A DNA stretch of 64,000 nucleotides from Gari tellinella (GCA_922989275.2 OV277867.1:3968001-4032000), one strand, 5' to 3'; counted from the first letter of the stretch, positions 1 through 10,564 are shown. The notes: generated from the sequence alone by a model not told the origin. Program-made: numbers and translations.

Positions 1-216
1 TCTGGCTAATTGTGTGTTTTAAATGCTGACTTGAACGAATAGATAAAGATCATTAATTTGGATTAATGGGTCGAATAAGGCCATATGAGATATTAAATCA
101 TTTATTGCAAAACGTGTACATCCGACAGTTTGGTTTTGGGAAAATTATTTATATGTTCAGACAAGTCCACTCTATGAGAACGTTTTGCCATGCACGGGAT
201 TCGAGCCAAAAGACAA
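1..216. other. No recognised feature
   Basis: AT-rich sequence with no convincing reading frame, hairpin or repeat. A short stretch near 196-207 resembles a tRNA B-box, but no tRNA fold surrounds it. Confidence 0.5.
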
Positions 217-459
217 GGGGCCCGTTTTACTAAACTACTTACGCAAATTTTTTGCGTAAGTCAAAATTTTAAATTTTAATTTATAATTTTTATTATCACT
301 TGCTACAAACAGTCAATAGTCAGATCAGAGGACGCGCTTTTAGCGCGTCCTCTGATCTGGCTATTGGCTGTTTGCAAACGTTTATGATCGAAAAATAAGA
401 GTTAAACGATTTTGACTTGCGCAAATTTTTTGCGTAAGTTGTTTAGTAAAACGGGCCCC
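217..459. mobile_element. GC1 palindromic MITE
   Basis: The ends are GGGGCCCGTTTTACTAAAC and its reverse complement. Subterminal blocks read TTACGCAAATTTTTTGCGTAA. The centre is a hairpin whose arms contain CCAGATCAGAGGACGCGC and its complement, with TTTT at the turn. Other copies lie at 3019 and 25138. The target duplication is not clear and the superfamily is unassigned. Confidence 0.8.
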
Positions 460-463
460 TGAT

Positions 464-1204
464 GCCCGTCTTACGAAACGTCGTACGACAAAAAAAACAC
501 GATTAGTCAAACATCGTTTACACGTATTGTTAATTTTCATGTCTCTTATAATCCTATTTTAATTGAAATGGATACATTTTTATCTTGGATATTAAGTTTT
601 AGGAAATATGCTTTTTCCTTGAAGAAGTTTTAAAAATACATTCTGTAATTGGTAAGCGTCTCTTCTTAGATGGGATCCTCAAGGCTATCTGGAAGAGATG
701 GTCTCTCATTGCAGATATGGTACTATTTCTTTTTGCCTCTTAGAAGGTGCTTTGTTGGTGGAGCCCTCTTGAAAATCAACCTTGTTATTTTCACAAAGGA
801 AATGGAATAGACATGAACAATATATCTCTGCAAGTGAAATCATGTTCAGGGCTTTTCATCTGAAACTTCCTTGTACAGTGTGATACGTACGATTTAAGTG
901 TAGATAGTCTCTTATAACTCTATTTTAGAGTGGCAGTGTACATCTTATACTGAACTTTTAACTGTGATATATTGTCATGTTGTATACTGAAGAGAAATAA
1001 ATAAATAAATAGACATTAAAACACATCTAATGTCTGATTTCTTCATCTAATTATGTATTGTAGTATCTCTTTGGCATTTTCGTTCCCAGACGATTCCAAA
1101 GAGATGCCATAAGACATGATTAGATTGAGAAAAATAAAATGAACATTTTAAAATTCTGACTTTACGACAATATTTGTCGTACGAAATTTCGTAAGACGGG
1201 TCCA
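464..1204. mobile_element. GC2 MITE split by a ~0.5-kb insertion
   Basis: The left end (GCCCGTCTTACGAAACGTCG) and the right end (TTTCGTAAGACGGG), with the hairpin remnant TCTCTTTGG...CCAAAGAGAT near 1063-1107, match the intact GC2 copy at 12130. Roughly 520-1030 is foreign: AT-rich, ending in an (AAAT)n-like stretch at 997-1012 that could be a retroposon tail. No protein is recognisable in the insert. Confidence 0.65.
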
Positions 1205-1336
1205 AGGTTTGCAGCAAGCTTGTAGTGTTTACCAAAGTATTAACTGAATTACCAAAGAGATTATACAAAGCTGCCCAGTAGTTTTGGTAATTGATCCGAT
1301 ACAACTCTAGCAGTGTAAAGGATTGCTTATGGAACA

Positions 1337-1592
1337 TACAGTGGAGAAAACGTTATTCTTTCCCGTTTATACGCAACGAAACGCAAACGCAAACGCAAAA
1401 CACTAAAACGTAGAAAAGTACAACTTTTGGACAATTCTGATAATTCATGTTTATCTTGGTGGCAAACAGTTTGGAGCCTGATCAGACGCCGGGTTACCCG
1501 GCGTCTGATCTGGCTCCAAACTGTTTGCAACGGAAATAATAGATTTAGCGTAAACGCGTTTATTGGGAAAGAATAATGTTTTCTCCACTGTA
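1337..1592. mobile_element. TA1 MITE (ACAGTGGAGAA family)
   Basis: It begins TACAGTGGAGAAAACGTTAT and ends with the complement. TA at both edges fits a TA target duplication as in Tc1/mariner-type transposons. The centre (about 1460-1530) is a long hairpin with arms GCAAACAGTTTGGAGCC and GGCTCCAAACTGTTTGC and no spacer. It has no coding capacity. Seventeen copies are visible in the window, in both orientations. Confidence 0.9.
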
Positions 1593-1599
1593 TATATTG

Positions 1600-2190
1600 A
1601 TACAAATGCCGCACAGTTTGGATACACGTGACGCGATGTCAGATCAGGACCCAAACTGTTTACAAAGACGACTTGGTGGTAAAAGGGTTAAGCATTCACA
1701 TGCCATAATCACTGAAATAAGCTAAGGGGAAAGCCGTAAAACTTTGAAAGAATGTGTAAACATACAATGTATGTGATAGCAAGGAAACAGCTGCTTTGTA
1801 GAACAAGCATAGTTTTTATTTCAGTTCAAACAATTGCATGTTCATCGCCATATACATTATTGATAGAATTTTATAACGGATATTGAAAATGCATCGGGTA
1901 GAATATGGAGATGTACAACTACATATACAAGCAAAACAGTCGACATTTCATATAAACACTACTTATACAATAATATGTTGGTATTTCTCTTCATACATTC
2001 AATACTAATATGCATTTAAAGTAAAGAGATGGGGACCCGAACTATACATGTTGCTGTACAAAGAAAACACAGTTACTACTGACCGCACTCTCTATACTAT
2101 ATGTACCGCATTCTCTATACTATATGTACGCTCGTTCAATGGAGACTACGTTGTTATATCCAAATTATCTCGTTTATATAAAAATGTATA
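1600..2190. other. Gene-free stretch
   Basis: I see no gene. Positions 1620-1665 hold half of a hairpin arm (GATCAGGACCCAAACTGTTT). The rest is AT-rich and featureless. Confidence 0.5.
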
Positions 2191-2191
2191 T

Positions 2192-2260
2192 TCCAAACAG
2201 TTTATAGCCATTTCAGACGCCATCTCGTCGTCTGAAATGGCTCCAAACTGTTTGCCATTC
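2192..2260. repeat. Hairpin core, unassigned MITE
   Basis: CCAAACAGTTTATAGCCATT pairs with AATGGCTCCAAACTGTTTG across a short centre (CAGACGCCATCTCGTCGTCTG). This is the shared CAAACAG core, but the surrounding ends do not match a named family here. Confidence 0.7.
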
Positions 2261-2454
2261 AAATTTTAATAGATCGTGAAATTTTTCAAACTATTACGAG
2301 CGTACAATATTTTTCGCTGAATCGCGTTTCGACTGCGGTAAATTTCATTTAGACAGGGGAAATAACTTCTTCGCTGTAAAAGATCTGGGAGCCGTTTTAA
2401 ATAACCAATGACTTTACGACTGTCGTAGCTTAACTTTTGTCGTACGAACGTATG

Positions 2455-2673
2455 TCATGTTAAGTGTTGCAAAAAGAAATATTGGTTCAATAAAAATATA
2501 TATTATATTCAATAAATGAAAACATTTGTTTTATCTAAAAAATATTCAATAAAATATTTAATAAAATATATTGAACATAGATCTATTTTTTTATAGATAA
2601 AACACTTACTTTAATTTATTTGATAAATCTATTTTTATTGAATCTGTATTTATTTTGCAACACTTGACATGCC
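2455..2673. mobile_element. AT-rich MITE with TGTTGCAAAA ends
   Basis: The left end CATGTTAAGTGTTGCAAAA and the right end TTTTGCAACACTTGACATG form an imperfect terminal inverted repeat around about 170 bp of very AT-rich DNA rich in TTCAATAAAA. This is the only copy seen in the window. The sequence just outside (GTCGTACGAACG before, CATACGAACGGTCG after) suggests insertion into an older GC2-like copy. Confidence 0.6.
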
Positions 2674-3018
2674 ATACGAACGGTCGTTACGTCTTAAACC
2701 GTTTTATCAAAAATGTCACAGCTAAGATTTATTTTGGTCCTTAAAATAGTTACGACCTGTCCTAGGCAGTCTAAAATTCGATAAAAAAGGTCATCGCAGC
2801 AGCATTGAACCCTCGATTGAGTTGAAGATACAAATGTACTACACGCCTGTATGATGTGTGGAACAGTTCTGTTTGCTTTGTAACACAATAGTTTGGTTAA
2901 TCACCCATAGATGTATCGGGTCTCTGGCAAAGGCAGCATAATTAATGAGCTACATTTGTTTATCAAAACTTCAAAGCACACATTTTAATGAGACAGTTCC
3001 GGATAAATTTCATAACTT
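2674..3018. other. Gene-free stretch
   Basis: No repeat or credible gene is seen. The open frames are short and have no coding character. Confidence 0.4.
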
Positions 3019-3214
3019 GGGCCCGTTTTACTAAACTACTTACGCAAAATTTTAAATTTTAATTTATATTTTTTATTAGCACTTGGTACAAACAGCAAAT
3101 AGCCAGATCAGAGGACGCGCTGTTTGCAAACGTTTATGGTCGAAAAATAAGAGTTAATAAACGATTTTGACTTACGCAAAAATTTTGCGTAAGTAGTTTA
3201 GTAAAACGGGCCCC
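3019..3214. mobile_element. GC1 MITE, hairpin half deleted
   Basis: Both GGGCCCGTTTTACTAAAC ends are present. The core keeps one arm (AGCCAGATCAGAGGACGCGC), and the returning arm is lost, leaving TGTTTGCAAACG. Confidence 0.8.
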
Positions 3215-3235
3215 TGGTGTGCCAATAGATCGGCA

Positions 3236-3375
3236 TCTAACCCCTTCGCTGCCATGACGTCATCAATTTTGAACCATTGTCGTCTGCTTTTATTTCTCAC
3301 AAATTTAGATTTTAGGTATTTTTACTGAATGGCAAAAGTTTGGAAACTGATCAGACGCCGCGTAACCATTGTACT
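3236..3375. mobile_element. PB3 MITE fragment
   Basis: TAACCCCTTCGCTGCCATGACG and GTCGTCTGCTTTTATTTCT match one side of the PB3 family, followed by half of its hairpin (ATCAGACGCCGCGTAACC). The other half is missing. Confidence 0.6.
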
Positions 3376-3390
3376 TGGGACAGGAAGTGA

Positions 3391-3423
3391 CGTGTGTGTG
3401 TGTGTGTGTGGGGGGGGGGGGGG
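3391..3423. repeat. (GT)n microsatellite and G run
   Basis: About 20 bp of alternating GT are followed directly by a run of G. Confidence 0.9.
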
Positions 3424-3544
3424 TGGATATCTTCGGGACGAGGCAGTGAAGAGATTATGTAAAAATAAAAAAGAAGCTGACTCTTAATTGACATTCCTTA
3501 TAAGAATGTACGAGTTTTTAACGTTCTGTACGCTCAAGCAACTG

Positions 3545-3632
3545 TGAGATATCTATTGCAAACGGTTTGGATCCAGATGAGACGCCTAGTTACTAGGCGT
3601 CTCAAATGGATCCAAACTGTTCGCAGATTTGC
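3545..3632. repeat. Hairpin core fragment
   Basis: GCAAACGGTTTGGATCCAGA and its near-complement TGGATCCAAACTGTTCGC flank GATGAGACGCC-TAGTTACTA-GGCGTCTC. This is the PB4/PB5-type core with decayed outer parts. Confidence 0.75.
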
Positions 3633-3731
3633 AGATAATCTAAAAAATGCTGTATACGACACAGTTTTGCAGACAACAATTACATAGCACGTTGAGGGTT
3701 AACTACATGAAACGTCTTTCAGCGAAGGGTT

Positions 3732-3981
3732 TACAGTGGAGAATCTGTTATTCTTTCCCGTTTAAACGCAAACGTACGCAAACGCAAAGCACTAAAACGT
3801 AGAAAAGAACAACTTTTGGACAATTCTGATAATTCTTGTTTATCTTGGTGGCAAACAGTTTGGAGCCTGATCAGACGCCGTGTTACCCGGCGTCTGATCT
3901 GGCTCCAAACTGTTTGCATCGGAAATAATAGTTTTAGCGTAAACGCGTTTATTGGGAAAGAATAGCACATTCTCCACTGTA
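3732..3981. mobile_element. TA1 MITE
   Basis: It has TACAGTGGAGAATCTGTTAT ends, subterminal GTTTAAACGCAAACGTACGC on the left and AAACGCGTTTATTGGGAAAG on the right. The central hairpin has one unpaired A/A position (CCTGATC against GATCTGG). Confidence 0.92.
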
Positions 3982-3984
3982 CCA

Positions 3985-4737
3985 ACACTAACCGGAATGG
4001 TTTGGCTTCTGATCTAGATCTTAACTGCTTCAACATATCAGTGTATTCGCTGGACTTGCCGTACAGGGTTAACGACCAACCGACCTCTGATAATTAACAA
4101 GGCACAAATATTGACTTCGAACAAATAATGTCACCTTATAACCCTTTACATCAAACAATCATCGGAGAGAGTTGGACATTGTAACCCCCTTCTCTCTTCG
4201 ATCGCAATTCGTCCGATATTTGTAAACAGTTCGGATTCTCATCACTCAGCGTCTCCTCAGGATCAAAACTATTTGACATGTTCTTAGCGTTCTTGTGTTG
4301 AAGTTTGTAAGAAAAATGTAAATTTTAGCATACAGTGATTTTATAACAGCCGGTAGTGTGACAGGAAAAAGTGAACAATGTACTCTAATTAAACGATGAG
4401 CACAAAACATAAACTACAAAGCGGTATCAGGACGCTATTGCGAGGAAATGTGAATAATCTTTATAAACTCTTGGTCTGTTATGATATCGTCTGCTTTCCA
4501 TTTGTCGTCTGAAGTTGTTTTTAAAATTTTCTATTTAAAACAATTTTAGATTGAGAACCATTAACAAGAAGGTTAAACAGTTTGAATCTTGATCAGACGC
4601 CGCGTTTCGATTTCCAGTAAAGTCGTGAATACATTGTAGCTGTCGAAGGGTTTACTTTTATCCCTCCAGAATATTGTTTGCTACAAACTTATCAACTGCA
4701 TTGTATTCTTGAATTTAGTGTTATGATTGATAACACA
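3985..4737. other. Gene-free stretch with decayed repeat pieces
   Basis: A PB3-like scrap is visible near 4175-4275 (TTGTAACCCCCTTCTCTCTTC, CAAACTATTTGACA) and a hairpin-arm scrap near 4575-4608 (TTGATCAGACGCCGCGT). No gene is seen. Confidence 0.5.
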
Positions 4738-4987
4738 TACAGTGGAGAATCTGTTATTCTTTCCCAATAAACGCGTTTACGCTAAAACTATAATTTGCAG
4801 TGCAAACAATTTGGAGCCAGATCAGACGCCGGGTAACCCGGCGTCTGATCAGGCTCCAAACTGTTTGCCACCAAGATAAACATGAAATATCAGAATTGTC
4901 CAAAAGTTGTTCTTTTCTACGTTTTAGCGCGTTGCGTTTGCGTACGTTTGCGTTTAAACGGGAAAGAATAACAGATTCTCCACTGTA
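4738..4987. mobile_element. TA1 MITE, reverse orientation
   Basis: It is complete, with TACAGTGGAGAATCTGTTAT and the complementary end. The AAACGCGTTTACGC side is on the left. The hairpin centre is GCCGGGTAACCCGGC. Confidence 0.92.
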
Positions 4988-5072
4988 AATAGTAGTGTAT
5001 AATAGACAGGATCTTAATTAGACCCCGAGTTACTCTCTGCATTTTATTTGGATCACAACTATTAGTGTAGAA

Positions 5073-5255
5073 GTGCTTGGCTTAAAATTGTGGTGATAAT
5101 AGCAGGTCTCTTTTACAGGTGTTTGCTTAATGCAGGATAAAAGTAAAGCAGAAAGCTCCTAAAGGAGCTTTCTGCTTTACCTTTGTCCTGCATTAAGCGG
5201 CCACGTCACTGAATGTAGCAGCAGTGCTTGGCTTAAAATTGTTGTGATAATAGTT
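5073..5255. repeat. Perfect hairpin between two 30-bp direct repeats
   Basis: AGTGCTTGGCTTAAAATTGT...GATAATAG occurs at about 5071-5101 and again at about 5225-5255 with one base changed. Between them lies a long hairpin (5131-5197) with CAGAAAGCTCC-TAAA-GGAGCTTTCTG at its tip and AATGCAGG/CCTGCATT at its base. The tip matches the TA3 core. Confidence 0.8.
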
Positions 5256-5332
5256 TTATGTAAAACTGTAAATTAATTGAGTATGGATCTTACTGATCAC
5301 CATCCCAGGTGTCGGCTTCAGAATCAATGCAG

Positions 5333-5583
5333 TACAGTGGATAATACGTTATTCATTCCCGTTTAAACGCAAACGAAACGCAAACGCAAAGTACTAAAAC
5401 GTAGAAAAGTAGAAATTTTGGACAATTCTGATACTTCATGTTTATATCGGTGGCAAACAGTTTGGAGCCAGATCAGACACCGGGTTACCCGGCGTCTGAT
5501 CTGGCTCCAAACTGTTTGTAAACGAAAAATTAGTTTTAGCGTAAACGCGTTTATCGGGAAAGAATAACGTTTTCCCCACTGTA
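5333..5583. mobile_element. TA1 MITE, core arms fully paired
   Basis: The left end is TACAGTGGATAATACGTTAT and the right end CCCCACTGTA. Unlike most copies, both core arms read CCAGATC/GATCTGG, so the usual mismatch is absent. Confidence 0.88.
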
Positions 5584-5654
5584 TGATTAATTGATTCCCA
5601 TCACGCATAGATGTTTCATAAATAGAATATGTTTAATCATGGATCTCTGAAATA

Positions 5655-5875
5655 TTAAATGGAAAAGTGCAGTTTCCAATTAAGTCTATTCCATTAATGT
5701 CTATTTATGGTTGACAGTGCATACCATGATCATAGGGTTCATGTAGGGGCACTATGATCAGAGTCTACACTGTTTTCACAGGACACATGCATTCTTAATT
5801 AATACACTCATTATAAATGACGAGTAATATCCTCGCTTGATTTGAATGGATTAATTAATGGAAGGACATTCATTT
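5655..5875. mobile_element. PB2 MITE relic
   Basis: GTTTCCAATTAAGTCTATTCC, then a decayed hairpin (ACCATGATCATAGGG...CCACTATGATCAGAG) and CACAGGACACATGC follow the order of intact PB2 copies. The ends have drifted. Confidence 0.5.
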
Positions 5876-6085
5876 CGTTTGTTCATCATCTAACCACGCC
5901 GACGTTATCAAATCAATGGAGCATACAAACAGCAGTGAAATATGATTGGAACAAAAAACATATAAAAAAGTAAATTGATCGTAACATCAAATGATATTGA
6001 TCAAAATCTAGTAAATTAAAACCAAAACCCTCTATTTAGAACACTAAAGCATGTTTACTTTGGGTGTTTCGTCTTCCTGTCAAAA

Positions 6086-6340
6086 CAGGGCTGCCATAAG
6101 TTGACAATAAAAATCCTAAGATTTCCAAATTTTCATTTTTCATGTGCGAATTTACGAATCGTACCTTTACCCCATAACCTGTTTCTAATTTTGTTGACAC
6201 GTGACTACTAAAAGCAGACTGGAAGTAAAGCAGAATGCGCCTTATGGCGCATTCTGCTTTACTTTCAGCCTGCTTCAAGCTACCATGTACTGGGGAAAAA
6301 TCCGGAGATTTAGAAAAAATCCGGAGAAATGGCAGCACTG
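6086..6340. mobile_element. HT1 MITE with a PB1-type core
   Basis: It has CAGGGCTGCCATAAG at the left and AATGGCAGCACTG at the right, with TCCTAAGATTTCC and TCCGGAGATTTAG inside. Imperfect TGTCAA repeats flank it. The ends resemble hAT transposons (CAGGG start). The middle (GTACCTTTACCCCATAACC, then an AAAGCAG...GCGC hairpin) is PB1 sequence, so the element is composite. Confidence 0.75.
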
Positions 6341-6344
6341 TCAA

Positions 6345-6587
6345 GAATCGTCTTTAAAAAATTACCTATAAATAAAAGCCTGTCCGTATACAATACCGTC
6401 AGTTAGCCTAGTTCCCCTTTCAAAGATCGTAATAGAGGGGTTTTATTGTAAATTGAAATATGTTAATACAAAAAAATTTGGAGGACAACAGATGCCAAAA
6501 CAATGCATAAACGAATCAAAACAATTTTCTGCAAATGGTTTTTTTGCAACTTCTACACGAAGACTTTTGACAGTTATATAGGTGAAC
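6345..6587. other. Gene-free stretch
   Basis: AT-rich with no credible gene. The open frame at 6503-6694 runs into the PB1 copy and has no coding character. Confidence 0.4.
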
Positions 6588-6836
6588 TTAACCCGTTATC
6601 CTATAAACACGCCTTTATATGCTTGTATTTTATTCTTAAATTCAAGAAAATACTTCGAATGTATACAGTCAGGAAAATTTATTATAAGAAATAAATTTCT
6701 AGCAAATGGTAGCTTAAAGCAGGCCGAAAGTAAAGCAGAATGTGCCTTATAAGGCACATTCTGTTTTACTTTCAGTCTGCTTTAAGTGGTCAACTGTCTT
6801 CAAATCTAGAAATAGGCTATGGGGTTTTGGGGTTAG
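6588..6836. mobile_element. PB1 MITE
   Basis: It starts TTAACCCGTTATCCTATAAA and ends GGGGTTAG (drifted TTAA). The core hairpin AAAGCAGGCCGAAAGTAAAG...CAGTCTGCTTTAAG has GCCTTATAAGGC at its tip. TTAA flanks and CCC starts are typical of piggyBac-type elements. Confidence 0.8.
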
Positions 6837-6910
6837 ATCAAGACAAAAAAATTTATAACAATGTTCAGGATGTTCTGATTGGCTTTTGTCTTGCTTTAAC
6901 TCTTGCCCTA

Positions 6911-7159
6911 TACAGTGGAGAATCTGTTATTCTTTCCCAATAAACGCGTTTACGCTAAAACTATATTTTGCAGTGCAAACAGTTTGGAGCCAAATCAGAC
7001 GCCGGATAACCCGGCGTCTGATCAGGCTCCAAACTGTTTGCCATCAAGATAAACAAGAATTATCAGAATTGTCCAAAAGTTGTTCTTTTCTACGTTTAGT
7101 GCTTTGCGTTTGCGTACGTTTGCGTTTAAACGGGAAAGAATAACAGATTCTCCACTGTA
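6911..7159. mobile_element. TA1 MITE, reverse orientation
   Basis: It is complete, with TACAGTGGAGAATCTGTTAT ends and hairpin core GCCGGATAACCCGGC. Confidence 0.92.
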
Positions 7160-7787
7160 TACCAAAAATCGTATATGATACAGTTACATAACGTGGTTAA
7201 GAAGCACGTGAGTGTCAAACAGTTTAGATCAAGATGAGCCATCGCGTCAATGATCTACACTGTGTGCAATGCAATAATGGAGGTTTTCTCATGGTACGAC
7301 ACAATTATTCCTCGACCTATAATGAGGAAAAGAGGTTCCTGTGGTGTGGATAATTGTCATCCAATAGAATATTCGTGAAACCCATAATATGACCATTGGT
7401 CTGTTTATCATATCAGCTCTAATGCATACTATAGATTAAACAAGTTACGATAAAATTACTTCTGATTAGAGTGAGCATTGTACAAATATGAATTCAATAC
7501 AATATCCACAAATGACAGACTTTTTCAATTAAACTCTCGATTGTTTAATGAAATAGAAGTGAGTTTATAGTTATTTCGCAAACAGAAGTATTTTGCGTAA
7601 ACTTTTTTTATTAATCGGGAAAAACTTACCATAAGAGAGTGGGGAGTAACTCAATCCATCTTCTGATCAGGACCCAGATTGTTTGACAGTCGTGTTGATG
7701 TTATTATATTTGACGAATTGTCTGCAAGACGTGATCCAACTATGATTTGACGCAATTTAGATCTATATTTGACGCTTCAACACGCAG
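7160..7787. other. Gene-free stretch with decayed MITE scraps
   Basis: A worn hairpin lies near 7208-7270 (CAAACAGTTTAGATCAAGATG, GATCTACACTGTGTGC). TA1-like subterminal sequence lies near 7590-7660. No gene is seen. Confidence 0.5.
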
Positions 7788-8248
7788 TGTAACCCCTTCA
7801 CTGCCTTGCCCCGATTAAAATGGTTACAGTGGAGAATCTGTTATTCTTTCCCGTTTAAACGCAAACGTACGCAAACGCAAAGCACTAAAACGTAGAAACG
7901 AACAACTTTTGGACAATTCTGATCATTCTTGTTTATCTTGGTGGCAAACAATTTGGAGCCTGATCAGACGCCGGGTTACCCGGCGTCTGATCTGGCTCCA
8001 AACCATTTGCACTGCAAATAATAGTTTTAGCGTAAACGCGTTTATTGGGAAAGAATAACAGATTTTCCACTGTATTCGCAAACAGCGTGAATTCTGATCA
8101 GGAGCCGCGAAACGCGGCGTCTGATCAGGATCCTAATTGTTTGACACACAATTTTAAATTTCTTTAGACAAAATGCATGAAATGAAAATTTGAGAAATAA
8201 AAACAGACAACAACTGTTCAACGCTGATGACGTCATGGCATTGGAGGA
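7788..8248. mobile_element. PB3 MITE split by a TA1 copy
   Basis: The left part (GTAACCCCTTCACTGCCTTG) and the right part (hairpin GATCAGGAGCCGCGAAACGC, then GATGACGTCATGGCATTGGA) together make one PB3 element. A complete TA1 copy sits between them, so TA1 inserted later. Confidence 0.75.
7825..8074. mobile_element. TA1 MITE nested in PB3
   Basis: It is complete, with ends TACAGTGGAGAATCTGTTAT and TTTTCCACTGTA and the usual hairpin. TA borders it on both sides. Confidence 0.9.
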
Positions 8249-8383
8249 GTCACGGTCACTATTAAGCAGACGATAGTGTAGCATGCTAATGTTTAATCAT
8301 TCATTCCTTTGCCTCGAGTACATGTGTCTGGCTTACAGTCTGACTCTCATTGGGATCTAACGTTTTCAAATTTACTTTGGACG

Positions 8384-8886
8384 TTAACCCTTTACCCATT
8401 AACCCATTTATAACATAAAAAAACAGGTGATCAATTAAAGCAGGTTGAAAGTAAAGCAGAATGTGCCTTAACCCTTTACCCAATAACCCGTATATAACAT
8501 TAAATACAGGTGAACACTTAAAGCAGGTTGAAAGTAAAGCAGAATGTGCCTTAAGGCACATTCTGCTTTACTTTCAACCTGCTTTAAACAACCATCTGCT
8601 AGGCTACATAAAACTATTTGTTATGGTAATTGTTCATGAGGGTATAAACTGGAACTATTTTCTTCAGCGGAGGAATAAAATAGATGCGCTGAAAGTCGCT
8701 TCTATGGGGTAAAGGGTTAAGGCACATTCTGCTTTACTTTCAGCCTGCTTTAAACTACCATATGCTAGAATATATAAAAATACTTGTTATGGTAATTGTT
8801 CATGAGGGTATAAACTGGAACTATTTTCTTCAGCGGAGGAATAAACTAAAGACGCTAAAAGTCGGTTCTATGGGGTAAGGGGTTAA
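8384..8886. mobile_element. PB1 MITE (outer), split by another PB1
   Basis: The outer element starts TTAACCCTTTACCCATTAAC at 8384 and ends GGGGTAAGGGGTTAA at 8886. Its hairpin is cut exactly at the TTAA in the tip GCCTTAAGGC: the left arm ends ATGTGCC before 8468 and the right arm resumes GGCACATTCTGC after 8720. Confidence 0.88.
8468..8720. mobile_element. PB1 MITE (inner), inserted in the hairpin tip of its sibling
   Basis: It starts TTAACCCTTTACCCAATAAC and ends GGGGTAAAGGGTTAA, with TTAA on both sides. Its own hairpin (AAAGCAGGTTGAAAGTAAAG, tip GTGCCTTAAGGCAC) is intact. The right portion (TGAGGGTATAAACTGGAACT) is nearly identical to the outer copy. Confidence 0.9.
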
Positions 8887-8994
8887 CTTTATAAATGAGA
8901 ACAGATGATAATTGTTTAAAGTAGATGGCGTCACGACAGTAAAGGCGTTAGCTAGGAGAAATAATGTCCTGTCAGTATTCTGTCAGCTGCTCTC

Positions 8995-9236
8995 GGGCCG
9001 TTTCATAAAACTTCTCACAACAAATGTTGTCGTAAGTCAGATTATAAAAGTGTCAATTATTATTTATTTCTCCATCTAGTCCTGTCTTGTGACATCTTTT
9101 TGGAATCGTCTTATCAAGACGATTCCAAAAAGATGTCACAAAACAGGCTTAGATAAAATTAAATTGTATTAAATGTATTTTAAAGATTTGACTTACGACA
9201 ACATTTGTCGTAAGAAGTTTTATGAAACGGGCCCCC
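8995..9236. mobile_element. GC2 MITE
   Basis: The ends are GGGCCGTTTCATAAAACTTC and its complement. Inside are ACAACAAATGTTGTCGTAAG and a spacer-less hairpin TTTTTGGAATCGTC-TTATCAA-GACGATTCCAAAAA. Confidence 0.85.
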
Positions 9237-9529
9237 AGCTGTCCCTGTACTGAATTTATAACACAGACACGTAATGTGATAAAATCACATACTTTATGCC
9301 AGCTACAGTGTTGCACACGCTATTCTATACCAATACCTTGATGTTAAATGCCTAATGTTCATCGTACTGTTCTGAACTTGGATAACAATTAACGGTCAAA
9401 ATTTATCGTTTTCTACATTTCATTGCATTGCGTAGAATTAAACGGGAAATACTAACGCCTTTTCTGCTGTAACACACAGCTTGCTGACACGAACCATGTA
9501 ATACTTACGAAATGTATGATACAGTGGAG
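9237..9529. other. Gene-free stretch
   Basis: A TA1-like end remnant lies at about 9400-9470 (TTGCGTAGAATTAAACGGGA, CTTTTCTGCTGTA). Nothing else is recognised. Confidence 0.5.
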
Positions 9530-9986
9530 AAAACGTTATTCTTTCCCGTTTATACGCAAAGAAACGGTCGCTTCATTGCTGATTGATGGGAGTAATGTGA
9601 TCGCCATTTTGGGGGCTGTCTTTTATATGTTTATTCATGTTTATTGTAGATCTTATTGTAGTTATTTTGTCTTTTCTTGCTTTGTAGGTACATTTGTGTA
9701 ATTTCATGTGAAGCGCCTTTGAACGCACTACCCCTGTGCGAAAAGAGCGCTATATAAATCTGGTATAATAATAATAATAATAAAAAACGCAAAACACTAA
9801 AACGTAGAAAAGTACAACTTTTGGACAATTCTGATAATTCATGTTTATCTTGGTGGCAAACAGTTTGGAGCCTGATCAGACGCCGGGTTACCCGGCGTCT
9901 GATCTGGCTCCAAACTGTTTGCAATGGAAATAATAGATTTAGCGTAAACGCGTTTATTGGGAAAGAATAACGTTTTCTCCACTGTA
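9530..9986. mobile_element. TA1 MITE interrupted by a SINE-type insertion
   Basis: Complete TA1 ends (TACAGTGGAGAAAACGTTAT ... CCACTGTA) and the full hairpin (about 9856-9922) are present. The left subterminal region is split by about 220 bp of unrelated DNA near 9567-9786. Confidence 0.88.
9567..9786 (+). mobile_element. SINE-type retroposon, 3' part
   Basis: It ends GAAAAGAGCGCTATATAAAT, then (ATA)n. The GCGCTATATAAA stretch followed by a short A/T repeat is the 3' tail found in several animal SINE families. A possible AAACG target duplication flanks it (GAAACG before, AAACGC after). No tRNA-like head is seen, so it is probably 5'-truncated. Confidence 0.6.
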
Positions 9987-9989
9987 ATG

Positions 9990-10476
9990 ATACATAATGA
10001 AAATACGATAGTGTAACACAGTGTGAACAAAATACTTTATATAAATATTACGAATATGTATTAAGACCATTTTGTACGTGATTCTTTCCAAAATGGACGA
10101 GTTTATGTTACTGTCCTTCTTCTTATTACCAAAGTTTGGAATCCTTTTATACACCATTTGATCATGCTTCAAACTGTTTGCGATTCAAATAAAAGACACT
10201 GCTCAAAATATTTAAACTTTGTAATTTTCTACATTTTTACACCTATTGCAATAGTTTGTATAAATAGGAGGATAATAGTTGAACGCAGTAGGAGTAAACC
10301 ATTTTGTCACAAAAGTAACAATGTTTAACAAACACAAGTTGGGATTACATGTATTATTCATTGACAATAGGAAAGGGAGTTAACACAGTGAAAATAAAGG
10401 ATATAGAGAATATAACATGAGTGCTCATTTCTTATTCTTTTAAACAAACGGGTTGACTAAAAATATATGATCCTAG
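9990..10476. other. Gene-free stretch
   Basis: AT-rich DNA with one hairpin-arm scrap (GATCATGCTTCAAACTGTTTG near 10160). No gene is seen. Confidence 0.45.
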
Positions 10477-10564
10477 CCTTGGCGAGCGTCATATTTATTT
10501 TAGTCAACGAGTTTATGAAGCCTTGGCGAGCGTCATATTTATTTTAGTCAACGAGTTTATGAAA
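10477..10564. repeat. 44-bp perfect direct duplication
   Basis: CCTTGGCGAGCGTCATATTT ... GTTTATGAA occurs twice head to tail with a period of 44 bp and only the last base different. Confidence 0.9.

Noticed and set aside
6036..6344. 102-residue open frame on the minus strand
   Set aside because: It runs through the HT1 hairpin. Similar frames arise in other copies purely from the element sequence.
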